Of a DNA stretch of 64,000 bases, positions 1 through 11,344 are shown piece by piece. The translations under genes were made by a program, and so were the position numbers. Under the pieces are notes generated by a model. That model ran no database searches. It was not told where the DNA came from and saw nothing but the letters and a program-made list of their open reading frames with translations. The stretch's first letter is position 1. Each line of letters begins with the position of its first letter. This DNA comes from Marsupella aquatica. Its lineage: Eukaryota; Marchantiophyta. The stretch spans positions 15,314,001 through 15,378,000 of the forward strand of contig OZ316894.1 in NCBI GenBank assembly GCA_973895155.1, read 5' to 3'.

Positions 1-6
1 ACAGGG

Positions 7-624
7 TTAAATGCTGGCGCAACTCCAATTCCTGTCATAATCACACCGGCAGGAGTAGCGATGGATGTTGCTGGTGGATGGTGTGCCACTTTGGCTAGTG
101 CTGCTAGAAGAAGCAGCAACTGTGGCAATGGGTTGGGCAGCCGCACTAGTGCCATAGGTGATGGACACATAATTAGGCGACCAATGCTGCCTCCATGCCT
201 CAATCTCAACCAAATGAGCCTTCCGAAACTCATGGTAGTCATCCATGGGTGGCCCCTCCAAATGCTGAAATAATCCCTTCCATGCCATGAAAGGGGTAAA
301 CAATGTGGCGTTACGCAATGTCTGCATATCGCACCACGTATCAAACTCCTGGATGAAGTCATCCAGATCAATCGTGCCAACTGCACCAGAGTATCGTCGT
401 GTGCCCTTTGTAGCCCCGTACATCTCGTCCATATCCCACAACAAAGGTGCAACCACCTGATGATGAGGAGAACTGGTCATTGAGTCCTCATCATAATCAC
501 TGTCTGAAGCTGCACTGTTGACTGCTACCAATGCCGTTGGCCAAAACTGTGCCCCACTCCGAGTGAAACCGGTCCGTCGTCCATCGGGTAATCCAGCAGC
601 ACCAGAAGAATCCGTGGTGACCAA
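7..624 (-). pseudogene. Gag-like fragment of an LTR retrotransposon
   Basis: A minus-strand open frame of about 205 codons runs to the window edge. Its middle has the helical, tryptophan-rich look of a retrotransposon gag (a stretch ending FIQEFDTWCDMQTL, then FQHLEGPPMDDYHEFRKAHL). It is followed by a Ser/Thr/Ala-rich linker. There is no in-frame ATG at the upstream end: a stop lies just before the frame and the first ATG is near 479, so the N-terminus is either lost or spliced on. No zinc knuckle, protease or polymerase is visible before the frame ends at base 7. If it is a gag, the polymerase would lie to the left of the window. The family (gypsy rather than copia) is an inference from general shape only. 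Confidence 0.45.
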
Positions 625-2573
625 CCCTAACCTAATCTATGTGCTAACCCTAAGGGCAATCTATCCCTATCAGCACCACAAGCACTCACCATGGTGTGTT
701 GGGCATCACTCCAACATCACCAATAGAGAAATACACAGCACACTAGAATGTCCGGTTGCAAACCCGGATCACTCCTATGGAATCAAGCGCCCATACCGAA
801 CCAACATGGCGCATAAACAAGAAACAAGTGTGGAGAGGATCCAATCAACAAGAATAGTCAAACACTAACTCTCCACACCAAGAGTGATCACACATTGATC
901 AAACAAATATTCATAATGTTCAATGAAAGGCCTTCATAATAGGCTTCATGATGTCCCAATGTTATAGATGAGAAACCATGCAGAATTGGTTCAATCTGTG
1001 TATTTAGATGAACTCAGAACTATCAAAAACCTCTAAAGAGCCTCTGATTTGGCCCAAAACAAGGCTCTAAGCAAACCGGAAAGTGTATAAAGCCCCCTGG
1101 CGCTTGAATCTAAACAACAAGTTGTGAAAACTTGTGTGTACACAAGGTGGGATGAGAACTTTCCAGTTAAGCGCTTGCGGCTGGGAATAACCTCGGGATG
1201 GGTGACCTCCTCGCGCTCGACCTCGTGTCTCCCCTCACGCTCACGACCCAGAATAGCCCCGGGATGGGTGACCTCGACCTCGCGCCTGCTTGCGCTCGCG
1301 ATGGGTGACTTTGCACTCGTGGTTGGGAGCACTTTCGGGATGGGTGACCTCACGCGTCGCCTTATGCGCGCACAGTTGTGTGTGTACACAAAACAGAAGT
1401 CGTCGGGCTCAAAAATGGCAACATTTGCCACTCCAAAGCAACATTTTCCTTCACAAAAACGGCAACATCAATGGCTCTCGACCTCTGCAAACCTGTCGCG
1501 CACGGTTCTGGGATATTTCGCGAGCGTCCCTTGACAATAAAACACTGCGAGCACTCAAAATTCCAACAGATCTGTCCACAAAACAGCAGTGCGATATAAG
1601 CAGCAACCTTCGGCCATCTCTTTCCAGATCTAGACTCCGACTCAATCCGGATCCAGATCTAGACCAGATCCAGATCCAACAACGTTCAAGCTTGGCCAAA
1701 ACCAGATCAAATAGCAACAGAGTACTCAAACAATATAACTAATGATTCAAGAAACATGCATCCGCGTCAAACACAAATCCAATTGATTCGAGCTACCACG
1801 AACCGTCACCGTCAACGACAAACTCAGACTGAGCTTCTGTCCGCACAACAAAGTTTGAAGCTCATGATCTTTCAATGTAATCTCCATACAATCGGCACAA
1901 CGATCCCGGTCAACAATACCCCATCGATCCTGCACCGATCCGATCACACACGTATGTCAAGCCAACAGACCTTGCACTACTCAAGGATTCCACGTTACAC
2001 AAACGGAGCTCACAGCCACCATAGCCACACTCAAGCTCCTCTCTCTCCAAGGCTCAACATTGAAAGATGACCTTTCAATGCCTCACAAGTGAGAAGTACC
2101 CTCTCACACAAACCTGACAAAACCTTATCGGCTCATATAGCACACATACCAAACATACAGATCTAGATAGTACGATACACTCTAACACTACCTAGAATGG
2201 TGTGACAGCCTCTCCAAGCAAGTCTCCAAGATTCTGTCCAACTCCCAAAATCAGTCAATCTGAGATACCACCCAATCTTGGGGAGCCTCTCAAAGATATA
2301 GAGGCTTTTTTAATCAATTTATATAGAGGCTCTCTGAGATCCATACCCTCTTGCGGTGGATACAATCAATGTTGGACAGGTGAGGCTTGCAAGATTGAAA
2401 CAAAATAGGGCGTCAATCTTGAAGAGGCCTCCAAGATCAACTAAATAAAGGGTGGTCTTCTTGAAGAGGCCTCCGTGATTGTCCAAAAATATGCTGATGA
2501 TTGATATCAGCCATTGACAACTGATGGAATTGTTCCTCTCCAGATGATGCCATTGTTGGAATAGCTGCTATGC
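625..2573. other. Non-coding spacer upstream of the gag-like frame
   Basis: No convincing gene. The stretch holds a 5S rRNA-like block (annotated separately), palindromic TGTGTACACA words near 1134 and 1378, a CAGATC/GGATCC-rich patch near 1625-1680, and repeated GAGGCCTCC-type words near 2285-2480. It could be the leader or LTR of the element whose gag lies at 7-624, but I found no second LTR copy, no clear primer-binding site and no TG...CA boundary pair. Confidence 0.4.
1151..1235 (+). repeat. 5S rRNA-derived sequence (SINE- or Cassandra-like promoter remnant)
   Basis: The plus strand reads GAACT, then CAGTTAAGCG, CTTG, GG, then GGGATGGGTGACCTCCT, then CTCGTGT. This is the same order and roughly the same spacing as the 3' two thirds of plant 5S rRNA, including the box A and box C blocks of its internal RNA polymerase III promoter. 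The box C word GATGGGTGACCTC recurs at about 1262-1276 and 1337-1352, and a weaker form at 1300-1310. The 5' third of 5S rRNA is not recognisable, so this is not an intact 5S gene. 5S-derived promoters are known from SINE3 elements and from the LTRs of Cassandra TRIM elements. Which one applies here is open. Confidence 0.5.
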
Positions 2574-2629
2574 GTGGAAGATTAAGAATGCGGTCTATTG
2601 GGTGGAAGATTAAGAATGCGGTCTATTGG
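2574..2629. repeat. Perfect 28-bp tandem duplication
   Basis: A 28-bp unit beginning GTGGAAGATTAAGAATGCGG occurs twice in direct succession without a mismatch. It is a recent local duplication in non-coding sequence. Confidence 0.9.
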
Positions 2630-3010
2630 GGATGGATGGTCGACTATAGACAACTGCTGGAAGGACCTCCCTTTGTGATGGCACAACCTACAGGGCTTCA
2701 TAGCTGAGCACCGGTCCTGCACATCTTGCGGATACCCGGTTCTGAACCTAAAATCCCCCGCTTGCCTCTACCGGGGGGTGCACTAAATACTAACTAGTAG
2801 CCGTGCTTGAATCTAATCTACCCTAACTTCTGCTAACTATCAGGTCAAAAAAAGGCGTGTCTTATTCTAAGATTCTATGCTAAAGGGGGTCGGTCGGATA
2901 GGACAGCGTCGCTAACTAGTTTTGGCGCTTGTCCCCAACGTTTAACCTTCCTGACTAAACCTAACTCTATTCTAAACTTGCTCTATTGCTAATGTTTGGC
3001 ACGCTTGCCA
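2630..3010. other. Spacer with no recognisable gene
   Basis: Short CT-rich blocks and a run CTACCGGGGGGTG are present, but no coding frame. A GGCGCTTGTCCCC word near 2926 recalls a primer-binding site but has no LTR context. Confidence 0.4.
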
Positions 3011-3171
3011 AACCCACCCAAGTTGGACTTGGAGCGGCCGTCCCGCTATCTCCTCAACCGGTCTACGTCCTGCTTGAGTAGCTAGACTTGGTCTAGGAGG
3101 GACTTGTTCTCTTGCTTTGCCGCATCCGTCTCCTCCGTGGCCTCCAGACACGCCTCTTTCGGGTATAGCGA

Positions 3172-3490
3172 TGGAGACAGGAAACAGGTAAACAGGAATT
3201 TTTTTTCCTGTTTTTAATATGTTGTTACCAGGAAAAAATCACTGTTACCAGGAAAAATGACAATTTAAAAATATCTTCTAAAACATGTTATTTCCAAAAA
3301 AGATTAACAATGCAACATTTTTGGCTAGCTTTGGGCGCTACTATTAGCAGTGTCGGGCGCTAGCAAAAAAAATTGGTCGACCAAAGAAAAAAAAATTCAA
3401 AAAAAATTCAAAAAAAATTTCCACCATTTTCCTGTTACCAGTTTTTTTTCTGTTACCAGTTTCTGTTATAAAATCCTGTTTCTTGTTTGT
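3172..3490. mobile_element. MITE-like AT-rich insertion in the coiled-coil gene
   Basis: The ends carry imperfect inverted repeats built from ACAGGAAACAGG on the left and CCTGTTTCTTGTT on the right, with repeated GTTACCAGGAAAAA / CTGTTACCAG words inside. It interrupts the coiled-coil frame, which resumes on the other side near 3160. The exact ends and target duplication are unclear, so the class is not assigned. Confidence 0.4.
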
Positions 3491-3689
3491 TGTCTTTTGT
3501 AAACACCTCCCTCTTCCAACTGCTGGGCGTCGCTCGTCAGCTGCGCCACCAGTTGGTCTTGCTTAGTGGCTTCTTGTAGAAGCCGTGCCACTTTCGCTTT
3601 TAGGGCGTCCACCTCGGCTGCATCTCTTTGGGCCCAAGCGCCGGCCTCCTCCATATCTTTATGCCAGATGATGACTTGCCCTTTATCAA

Positions 3690-3975
3690 TAGTTTCACTA
3701 ATTCTGGAATATTATTAACGATTTGGAAATTTCATAACAACTTTTTGGAAATTTAAATCAACTAAATTGTAGATAAATAAGAGACTTATCAATATCATAT
3801 TTGAAAGTTTTTGATCAAGATATATGAAGCTTAACAAGCTACTCCTAATAAATCTATGCATAACATACAATGTACTCTAGAACTCAAGTTATTGGGAAAA
3901 GAATAATTGTTGTTGGAAATTTCATGATCAAAAATTGGACAAAAGAATGTCCATAGTTAGTGAAATCACTGATCT
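3690..3975. mobile_element. Second small AT-rich insertion
   Basis: An AT-rich block bounded by TAGTTTCACTAA near 3690 and TTAGTGAAATCA near 3957, which are inverted copies of each other. It separates two coiled-coil frames of the same decayed gene. It is MITE-like in size and structure and has no coding content. Confidence 0.35.
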
Positions 3976-6153
3976 TTCAAGTTGTCAATCTAGGTCCGGA
4001 GCCGTGAGATCTCGGCGTCCTTTCCAGCTCTGGCTTGCGCGGCCAAGGCTATCTTGGCTTCAGCGTTGGTGACTTGGGTCAAAGCGGTCGCAAGCTGAGG
4101 TTGGAGAAGTTGCAAAGTTGAGGCTGGAGAAGTTGAATCTTGGTTTCTCGGTTTGAGGCTTCATCTAATAGTTTGGTTGCCTCAACCCAATACTGCTCTA
4201 TTTTCTTTGCGGTTTCAGCCTGAGCATGCCCTGCTTTCACCGCCACAACCAGCTCTTGGCTGAAGAAATAAACCACCTTGCGGGCCATGAACTCCCCCAT
4301 ATCTTGACCAACTTGTTGGAAGAAATTGCCCAACAACCCATTCAAATATGTGCCCAGTCCAAAGAGTTTCGGGTTCACCAGGCTGTGCCCACTTGGGTTA
4401 GGGCAAGGACAGACCTCAACTTAGGCAGAGGCAAGTCTGAGTGGTTACGTCCAGACCCGGGGTGACAAGGACAAGGGGAGATGGGTCTCCCAAAGGGGAA
4501 GGGGAACCCGCTCGGACAGGTGCTTTGGGTACTATGGTTCCTCCGTGATCAAGGCCTCTAGTTTGGGGCCAGCTTCAACCAGATTGACCGTGCTTGCATG
4601 GGCCTAGTTTTGCGCGTCTAGGGTTGCGATGATTGTTGTGTCTGGTACAAAAGAAGGGGCTCCAGGAATTGTCTATGGAGTTGGGGTGGGGGTGGATACC
4701 ACGGGCACCGGACTCCAGGCTTTGGGTTGGGGCCGCCTCTCCTAAGCCGGAAAGACCCACCTGGCCGGGGTGAGTTGGGGCTTGTTGCACCGAGGAAGGG
4801 TTCGGCGGTCAAAATGGGCGTACCACTCCATGATAATCTTGATGTGGCTTGCTAGGTAAGCCTTCCCCCGAGGTACAAGGTCTTCCTTCGTTTTTCCATC
4901 TCCTCGTGGAACTTCTTGACAAAGAAAGACGCCCACCTCCTAGGCCGATAGTTCTCAACCTGAATCACCTGGGCAGCAGATATCTCTTCCCGTGGCTCCA
5001 TCATGTGGAGCGCATACCTCTGGAACTCCAACCGCTCCACTATCTCTGGAATGAGGCATGTCCGCATGAGGAAGCCGTTGTCCACCAAACCCTTGGGTGG
5101 GAAGGTGGAGGACTGGTACTTGGCTCCCTTTCCCCTTGGCGCCTGCGATTCTACCCGATTTGCTCCCTCAGGTAGGCCGAAGATCAGTTTAAGCCGTGCT
5201 TCATTCAAGGACATCACTCGTCCGTGCGCACGGGTCTGTTGACGGGCCTTGTCAAAGTTTTGGATGAACTTTGTCATGTCTTGCCCATAATACTTGCAAG
5301 TGTTCCAAGGGAGGGCGACGAGGTGCTCAAACCCTTGGGACTTCAGGTACCCTGCATGCTTGGGGTGGAGAATGTTTTTGTGGACATGCTCCCCCATTTG
5401 ATGCATGGTTAATTTGGTCATTGCGACGGTGGCCACGGATAAGCTGGATACTGAAGCCGGCTCCTTCCGCTTCCTACCCCAAGATTGGTTCTCGAGGTGA
5501 CTCATGGAGGGGGACATCTCCTTGTCTTCTCTATCCGATGGCGGTATTGCTATCACCGTTAGTACTGGTGCCGGGGCTACGACGGTCACCGTGCTATCTA
5601 CCATGGCTGCCTCCTAGGTTTGGGATTGCGACGGTGGTGCAACACCTGTTCCGGGTCAATAGGTACTCTGTGGATTGCGGTGAAGGGAAGGGGCCTCCTC
5701 ATCCTCTGAGCTAAGGTTGATCACATTCACTACGGATTGCACCCGAGCAGATGGTGTGACCGGTGGGGGAGAGCGGCTTGAGGGTGCCCAAGGTGGCATC
5801 AGCGATTGCCCCAATGCAGGCAAGTTGGACACGGGTGCTATTGGAGGAGGTGCCATGGGGCCCAGTGTTTTTGCTGGAAAGCCAAGCGATGCTGCAATTG
5901 ATGAAGGTCCGCCCAGGTTTTGTATTATCGTTGAACCGACAGTTCAGGAAGGACTACACCCTGGTCCGAATGTCATCAAAGTGATGACACTATAAGTCCA
6001 CCGTGCCAGGGATCTTGAAGACCTCGTCCAAGAGTTGGAGGAGCGCTTCTCCAAAGCCGAGGTACTTTGATCCCTCAAAGAAGAACTCAATGATCTCTTC
6101 ATCCCGACAATACTTGCTCTTGAACGGCAGATTAAGGTCGTTGTTGTAGTGAG

Positions 6154-6485
6154 TGTTAAGGATTGCTCTTAGTCTTGTGACTCAAAGGTTACGGCACTTA
6201 GGCTAACCATAGTTAGGGTCTTAGCTGAGGTTAGGTTAGTCGTTTGTGACCTTGTATATACCAGGGCTAATATAAGCTGCTGGTGTGTGGTGCTTACTCA
6301 TTGTAATGGAGCAACTTAAGGAAGAGGGAGAGCATGTGTGTTTGTCTACTCTTGAAGTAAATCTTGAGTGTTTGTGTGGACGTAGCCTTAGAGAAGAGGT
6401 GAACCACGTAGAGATTGTGTCGACTACGTGTGCATGGAATGAGTAATGATTGGATCGTTATGAAGGAAGACATCATAGTTCAACA
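6154..6485 (+). repeat. Copia A 5' LTR
   Basis: 332 bp, TGTTAAGG...TTCAACA. Contains TATATA-type sequence near 6254 (GTATATACCAGG) that could be the promoter. Matches the right LTR at 10408-10739 with scattered, mostly transition differences. Confidence 0.9.
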
Positions 6486-6486
6486 A

Positions 6487-6499
6487 TTGGTATCAGAGC
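6487..6499 (+). promoter_or_regulatory. Primer-binding site, initiator tRNA-Met type
   Basis: TTGGTATCAGAGCA directly follows the left LTR. TGGTATCAGAGC is the complement of the 3' end of plant initiator tRNA-Met, the usual primer of plant copia elements. Confidence 0.85.
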
Positions 6500-8211
6500 A
6501 AGCCTAGGAGGTGACGTTGAGGTGATCAAAATTTTGTGACGTGTTGGTGACAATTTTTCCAACAGTTAGAGTTAGTGGATTTCACGGGGTTTCATTGCAT
6601 GGAACTTGGAGGTGTTGGGCTCAACGGATAGATCGGGACAAGGACTATCTAACGGTGTGAAGAAATCAATGATCGGACTTTGTGGTGTGGATGAATTGAA
6701 GTTCTCGTCATTCTGGAATTTTTTGTGAAAAGAGAGTTGTGTTTGACGGTTTCTTTGACAGAGGAGGGACTTGAGATCATTTTTTTGACGGTGTGAGCTT
6801 TGCGGTGCATTAGATGTTGCATTCTATAGCTCAAATTATAGATCGGAGGAAGCTGGTCGTTTTGGTATCTAGTTTGTTGCCAAGGGTGAACCGAGTGCGA
6901 CACAACGAGCAAAAGAGATATTTCTGAATTTTTTCATGGCTATGGAGACATAGCCTTGGCTGAAGTGGGTTTCTCGACGTCACACTTGGCTCTGGGGGAG
7001 AAACGTGAAGTGCAACAGCTCAACGGAAAGATCACGGTGTGGTGGTCATTTTGAGTATGAGATTGGCACTTGACGCAGAGTGAAGGTGTCGTGACGGGAA
7101 GTCTTTTACTCTGCAAGAGTTGCAGACAACGCTAGTGAAAGTTGGCAACTTTTTCCCGTTGGTGATGTTCACTTTACTTGTTTGAAATAGCGGCTGTTAA
7201 GGTATGTAATCGACACATTTTTCTTGGCATCATTTTTTGCTTTAAAGGGGTGCATTTTGGTGTGTATACACACCTCGGTGTGTGCACACACACCCCCCCC
7301 CAAACGCTATTTTTTGGAGTTGCCAGCTACCTCGCAAAGCGCCGGCCGACACTCCTCGCCCCGCCCCTCCCCATGCCAGCCCCTTTGTGCCGGCCATTCA
7401 TCCCCGACGACCCCTACGCAAGCCCGTAACACCCCGCCCTTGCTTGGTCGCTACTCCCCGCCCCTCCATGCGTGTCTTGCCCTCCAATGACTCCCGCGCG
7501 TACACTGTCTGGCCTCGACCCCGCGCGTACACTGCCTGGCCCGACTTGCGTCACCTATACACGGATGCGCCTTTTTCAAGATCGTATTTTTTGTGTTAAG
7601 GGGCTTAAACCCCCCTTTAGGCCCGTTTTTTAATTTCTTTCCCGGCTCCTCATTGGTTGTGCCGCCTCCCGGGCCCGGTGACCCGCCAATTTAACCGCTT
7701 AGACAGGGGGAACGGCCTCCTGTGCGCCCTGATGTACTGTGCGGAGAATATTCCAAAAAAATAGAGGGCTATTTTTTGGCCTTTAGTCAAAGATTATGAG
7801 GACCGAACGGTAATTTTTTTGGATCTTTTTTGGCGAGGACGTAGCCACTGAAGCTAGCAATGTGGTGCACTAATTGATTTGCATTTCCAACAATGGGTGG
7901 TACTTGGCATTTTTGTTATTCCCTAAGGTGGTCAAAACGGGGGAGAATTTTGGAGTTTTATCCACCCCGACCAAAATGTGAAAAAGTTTTTGTCAAAACT
8001 CAGTTTTGATTATGGATTTCAGCGTTGTCTTGCTAGGCTGGTGGGCTACGTTGTGGTGATAAGTTTCAAGTTTTTTGGGAAGTTGCAAAAATCAACATTT
8101 TTTTGTGACTTGGAGTTGAGTAAATGGGACGGAAGAAACAAAAAAGTGACAAAAGGAGATAGGTAGCAGCGCAGCAATAGCACGTACCTGGAGAACGTCG
8201 GGAGCATAGAG
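6500..8211 (+). other. Copia A long leader
   Basis: About 1.7 kb between primer site and gag. The part near 6935-7090 resembles the sequence in front of the gag of copia D (16855-17000), so it is family-specific leader. A middle part (about 7200-7700) is unusually C-rich, with a TGTATACACAC / TGTGTGCACACAC block at 7262-7296, and may be a later insertion. No coding frame is convincing. Confidence 0.5.
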
Positions 8212-8900
8212 ATGGCATCCAAGTTTGGAGGTGTCAAGTTTGAGGTGGAGAAGTATGATGGGCGCACAGATTACTTGCTATGGGAGAAGCAGGTCAAGGG
8301 AATTTTTCGTGCTATGGGCCTAGATCATCTACTCGGAAGGAGTCTAGCAGTGAGGAGGAGATCCCGTTGAGGAAATGGAGGCAGGAGCAATTGATTGTTG
8401 TTAATGCGGTGATGCTATATGTAAAGCCGCACATCATCAAGAAGCTGGATGACTACAAGGATTGTGTATCCTTGTTCAAGGCCCTAAGAGAGAAGTACTA
8501 TCGCGAGGATGCCTCAGATCGGTTGTACAAGAAGTCTCTCTTGATGAGCTTGAGGCTCAAAAAAGGAGGCAAGCTTCGAGATCATTTTGATGAATTTGAC
8601 AACTTAGCTATGGATTTATCAAATCTTGGCAAGGGAGTGGAAGATGAAGATAAGGCATTGCTTCTTCTCAGCTCATTACCCCCATCGTATCAAGGTTTGT
8701 AGCAGGTTCTCTTGTATAGAGACCTCAAAACCATTTCATATGATGAGGTGGTAAGCTTTTTGCTGTCAGATGATGCACAAAAGAAATTGGGTCATGCCCA
8801 GACTCCATCTTCATTCGGCATTGCGTTGAATGTGAACCGTGGGAGGACTCAACAACGGATGATTGGAGAAAATAGGTCTTCTCACCAGTTGCCAAGTATT
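8212..8900 (+). pseudogene. Copia A gag, frameshifted and with a nonsense codon
   Basis: The ATG at 8212 opens a gag beginning MASKFGGVKFEVEKYDG, typical of the UBN2 / Retrotran_gag_2 family. The frame shifts by about 8330 and continues in the frame that includes HIIKKLDDYKDCVSLFKAL and REDASDRLYKKSLLMSLRL. A TAG at 8701-8703 interrupts it before VLLYRDLKTISYDEVV. Near 8880-8910 the sequence jumps directly into reverse transcriptase, so the nucleocapsid zinc knuckle, protease and integrase have been deleted. Confidence 0.8.
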
Positions 8901-8914
8901 CCACGATACAAATT

Positions 8915-10198
8915 TTGTGTCAACTTGTTGTGTTTTTTGATCTGGTGTTAGATCAAATGAATGTTGTTATTTCTTTTCTCTACGGCACCTTGGAGGAAGA
9001 AATTTTCATGAGGCAACCACTGGGCTTTGTGAAGAAAGGCCAAGAGAGTTTAGTTTGTAGGTTGCTTAAGTCCCTGTATGAATTGAAGCAAGCTCCTCGA
9101 CAATGGAACAAGCGGTTTGATGATTTCATGCTTGCACAAGGATTCACTAGAATGGTGTATGACCCTTGTGTGTATACAAAATCAGTCAATAATGGTGTAT
9201 TTGGTTTACTCATTCTGGTGCTCTATGTGGATGACATGTTGATTGTGGCCAAGGATCAATCTAAGGTTGACAAACTCAAAGCAAAACTGAGTTCTGAATT
9301 CCAAATGAAGGATCTTGAGAAAACCAAAAGGATCTTAGGTATGGAGATTACAAGGAACTTTGAGATTGGACAGTTGTGGCTGAATCAAGGCAAGTATGCT
9401 AAAAAGGTACTTGCAAGATTCAACATGGAGAATTGTAAGCTAGTAAGTATTTCTTTGGCTCCACATTTTAAGTTATCGTCGGCTTTCTGCCCCACGGATC
9501 CAATGGAGAAAGGCTTGATGACTGAGGTTCCTTATAAGAAGGTAGTGGGCACTCTAATGTATTTGATGATGTGTACAGGCCTGATCTAGCCCTAGCAATG
9601 GGCAAAGTGAGTAGATTCATGTCAAATCCAAGGAAAGTACACTAGGAGGTTGTGAAGTGGATTCTCAGGTATCTTAAGGGCACAATAGACTATGGTCTAT
9701 TGTTTGAAAGTAGATTAAACAAAACCAAATCTTTGGTTGGCTATGTAGATTTTGACTACGGAGGCTGTTTGGAAATAAGGAGGTCAACGACTAGGTATGT
9801 GTTTACTCTTGGAGGAGGATGCATAAGTTTGGAGATCTACCTTGCAGAAGTGTGTATCTTAGTCTACTACAAAAGTAGAATATGTTGCAGCAGCAAAGGA
9901 AGCAATTTGGTTAGATAAGCTGGTCACTGAGATGAGATTGGAGCATGGAAAAATGGCTCTTCATTATGACAGCCAGAGTGCACTTCACCTAGCTGTTAAC
10001 CAAGTTATGGATAGCAGGGTGAAACACATTGACATCAGATACCATTTTATTAGGCAAGCAGTGTCTGATAAAATGTTTGAGCTAGTCAAGATTGACGGAA
10101 ATCTCAACCCGGCTGATGCTTTTACAAAAGTGATTCCTTTGGAGAGTTACTCAAGACATCGTGCTACTATGCAAGTTTTGCATTTGCAGCACAAGTAG
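8915..10198 (+). pseudogene. Copia A reverse transcriptase and RNase H remnant
   Basis: The first frame (8915-9589) contains QMNVVISFLYGTLEEEIFM, SLYELKQAPRQWNKRF and the catalytic box LYVDDMLIVAKD, all standard copia reverse transcriptase motifs. It is broken near 9589 and resumes as WILRYLKGTIDYGLL, then RNase H with HYDSQSALHLAVN and VKHIDIRYHFIR, ending in a natural stop at 10196-10198. Several frameshifts and stops make it inactive. Confidence 0.85.
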
Positions 10199-10393
10199 AG
10201 TAACTTAACAAATGAATATGTAATTTCTGTATATGGGTTACTCAATCCTGTTATGGCTACGGCTTAATTCTAGTTAATACTTAGTTAACCTTAAATGGTT
10301 TTTAGGGGGACACCTATGATTTTAGGTGATTGTCTAGAATTTCCCACTGAGTATCCCATATGGATAGCAGAAATTGCAGTCCCCAAGACTAGA

Positions 10394-10407
10394 GTCAAGG
10401 GGAAGTT
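10394..10407 (+). promoter_or_regulatory. Copia A polypurine tract
   Basis: The purine run AAGGGGAAG lies just before the right LTR, the expected primer for plus-strand DNA synthesis. Confidence 0.8.
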
Positions 10408-10739
10408 TGTTAAAGATTGCTCTTAGTCTTGTGACTCAAAAGTTATGGCACTTAGGCTAACCATAGTTAGGGTCTTAGCTGAGGTTAGGTTAGTCGTGTG
10501 TGACCTTGTATATACCAGGGCTAGTGTAAGCCGCTGGTGTGTGGTGCTTACTCATTGTAACGGAAAAACTTAAGGAAGAGGGAGAGCATGTGTGTTCGTC
10601 TACTCTTGAAGTAAATCTTGAGTGTTCGTGTGGACGTAGCCTTAGAGAAGAGATGAACCACGTAGAGATTGTGTCGACTACGTGTGCATGAAATGAGTAA
10701 TGATTGGATCGTCATGAAAGAAGACATCATAGTTCAACA
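10408..10739 (+). repeat. Copia A 3' LTR
   Basis: 332 bp, TGTTAAAG...TTCAACA, followed by the target duplication GTGAG. Confidence 0.9.
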
Positions 10740-10845
10740 GTGAGAATGCCCATTCAAACGGATAAGCCGTATGTAATGCCTTTTGGCTTCGTACTTGCGT
10801 GGGTTGTGCTCGGCAAGTAAGGTTGCAAGATGGTTACCAATGCCT
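10740..10845 (-). pseudogene. Upstream half of the exon interrupted by copia A
   Basis: Minus-strand frame following an acceptor-like TTTTTAG. It reads about 35 codons, including LAEHNPRKYEAKRHYIRLIR. When copia A and one GTGAG copy are ignored, the frame runs on without a break into 6148-5991 (FKSKYCRDEEIIEFFFEG ... IPGTVDL, then a stop). It belongs with the decayed coiled-coil gene to the left. Function unknown. Confidence 0.5.
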
Positions 10846-11344
10846 AAAAATTGGTACCAAAAGCAAATAGCAGAACTGGACATAATCATGATAGACATAT
10901 GGCAAGGTGTCGAGGGCTAGCTGAATTACTAAGTGTGCAAAGGAGTGAGCTCAGAGCTTGCGCAAGGAGAGATTCAAGAGAGGGAAGAGAGGGCAGGGCT
11001 TGCCTTTTATACCTTTGTTGCTAGTCAAACAATCGGCTCCCTCTGTCTATGATAGGCCAAGCCTATTATGCTCAAGGCTTCTTGATCACTCCTCCAGTCT
11101 GGGTCAGAGCATGGCAAAGATTCGATTATGGCGCTGTTATACAAGCCCGAGGTTGATCGCCATAACATGCCCCCAATCTGTCGGTACGTTAGGTGCCGCG
11201 TCGCCAACCTGAGCGTGTACTCCCATTATTACTAAACCCGTTCTAAACATCATGACTAGCTAAGATTGTGTCGTTATGCTAATAACTACGGATTCCTACG
11301 TCTACTTCTGACATGCATAACATGGATTAAGCCATATTACTTAT
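10846..11344. other. Spacer with no recognisable gene
   Basis: Only short overlapping frames on both strands with no recognisable motif. Confidence 0.4.

Larger units (their letters stand above)
3010..6153 (-). pseudogene. Decayed coiled-coil gene, probably of a gypsy-type element
   Basis: On the minus strand, discontinuous frames read in a consistent 5' to 3' order. First comes a short exon-like frame (6148-5991, after the copia A interruption). A Pro-rich segment with the acidic motif VINLSSEDEE follows (about 5856-5656). Next is a 250-codon frame (5604-4852) with LNEARLKLIFGLPEG, then helical, Gln/Glu/Ala-rich frames (4378-4079, 3654-3500, and again near 3160-3060) that look like a long coiled coil. 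Stops and two AT-rich insertions (near 3170-3490 and 3690-3975) break it. The architecture of a globular N-terminus, acidic linker and C-terminal coiled coil recalls the ORF inside the gypsy LTRs further right and the 'putative gypsy-type transposon' proteins of plants. I cannot assign a function. Confidence 0.5.
6154..10739 (+). mobile_element. Copia A: complete but internally deleted Ty1/copia element
   Basis: The element has two 332-bp LTRs, a primer-binding site next to the left LTR, a purine tract AAGGGGAAG next to the right LTR, and a perfect 5-bp target duplication GTGAG (6149-6153 and 10740-10744). The gag and the reverse transcriptase/RNase H remain, but the zinc knuckle, protease and integrase are missing. 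The LTRs differ at roughly 5 percent of positions, so the insertion is old. It interrupts a minus-strand frame that reads through when the element and one target copy are removed. It cannot move by itself. Confidence 0.9.

Noticed and set aside
1151-1235. Functional 5S rRNA gene
   Set aside because: The 5' third and the intermediate element are not recognisable, and box C is followed by unrelated sequence.
2926-2945. Primer-binding site of another gypsy element (GGCGCTTGTCCCC)
   Set aside because: Only a partial match to tRNA-Asp, and no LTR boundary next to it.
6141-6153. Right terminus of the outer CACTA-like element (TTGTTGTAGTGAG)
   Set aside because: The word TTGTTGTAGTG resembles the inverted terminus, but it lies left of the element and is inside an open frame flanking copia A.
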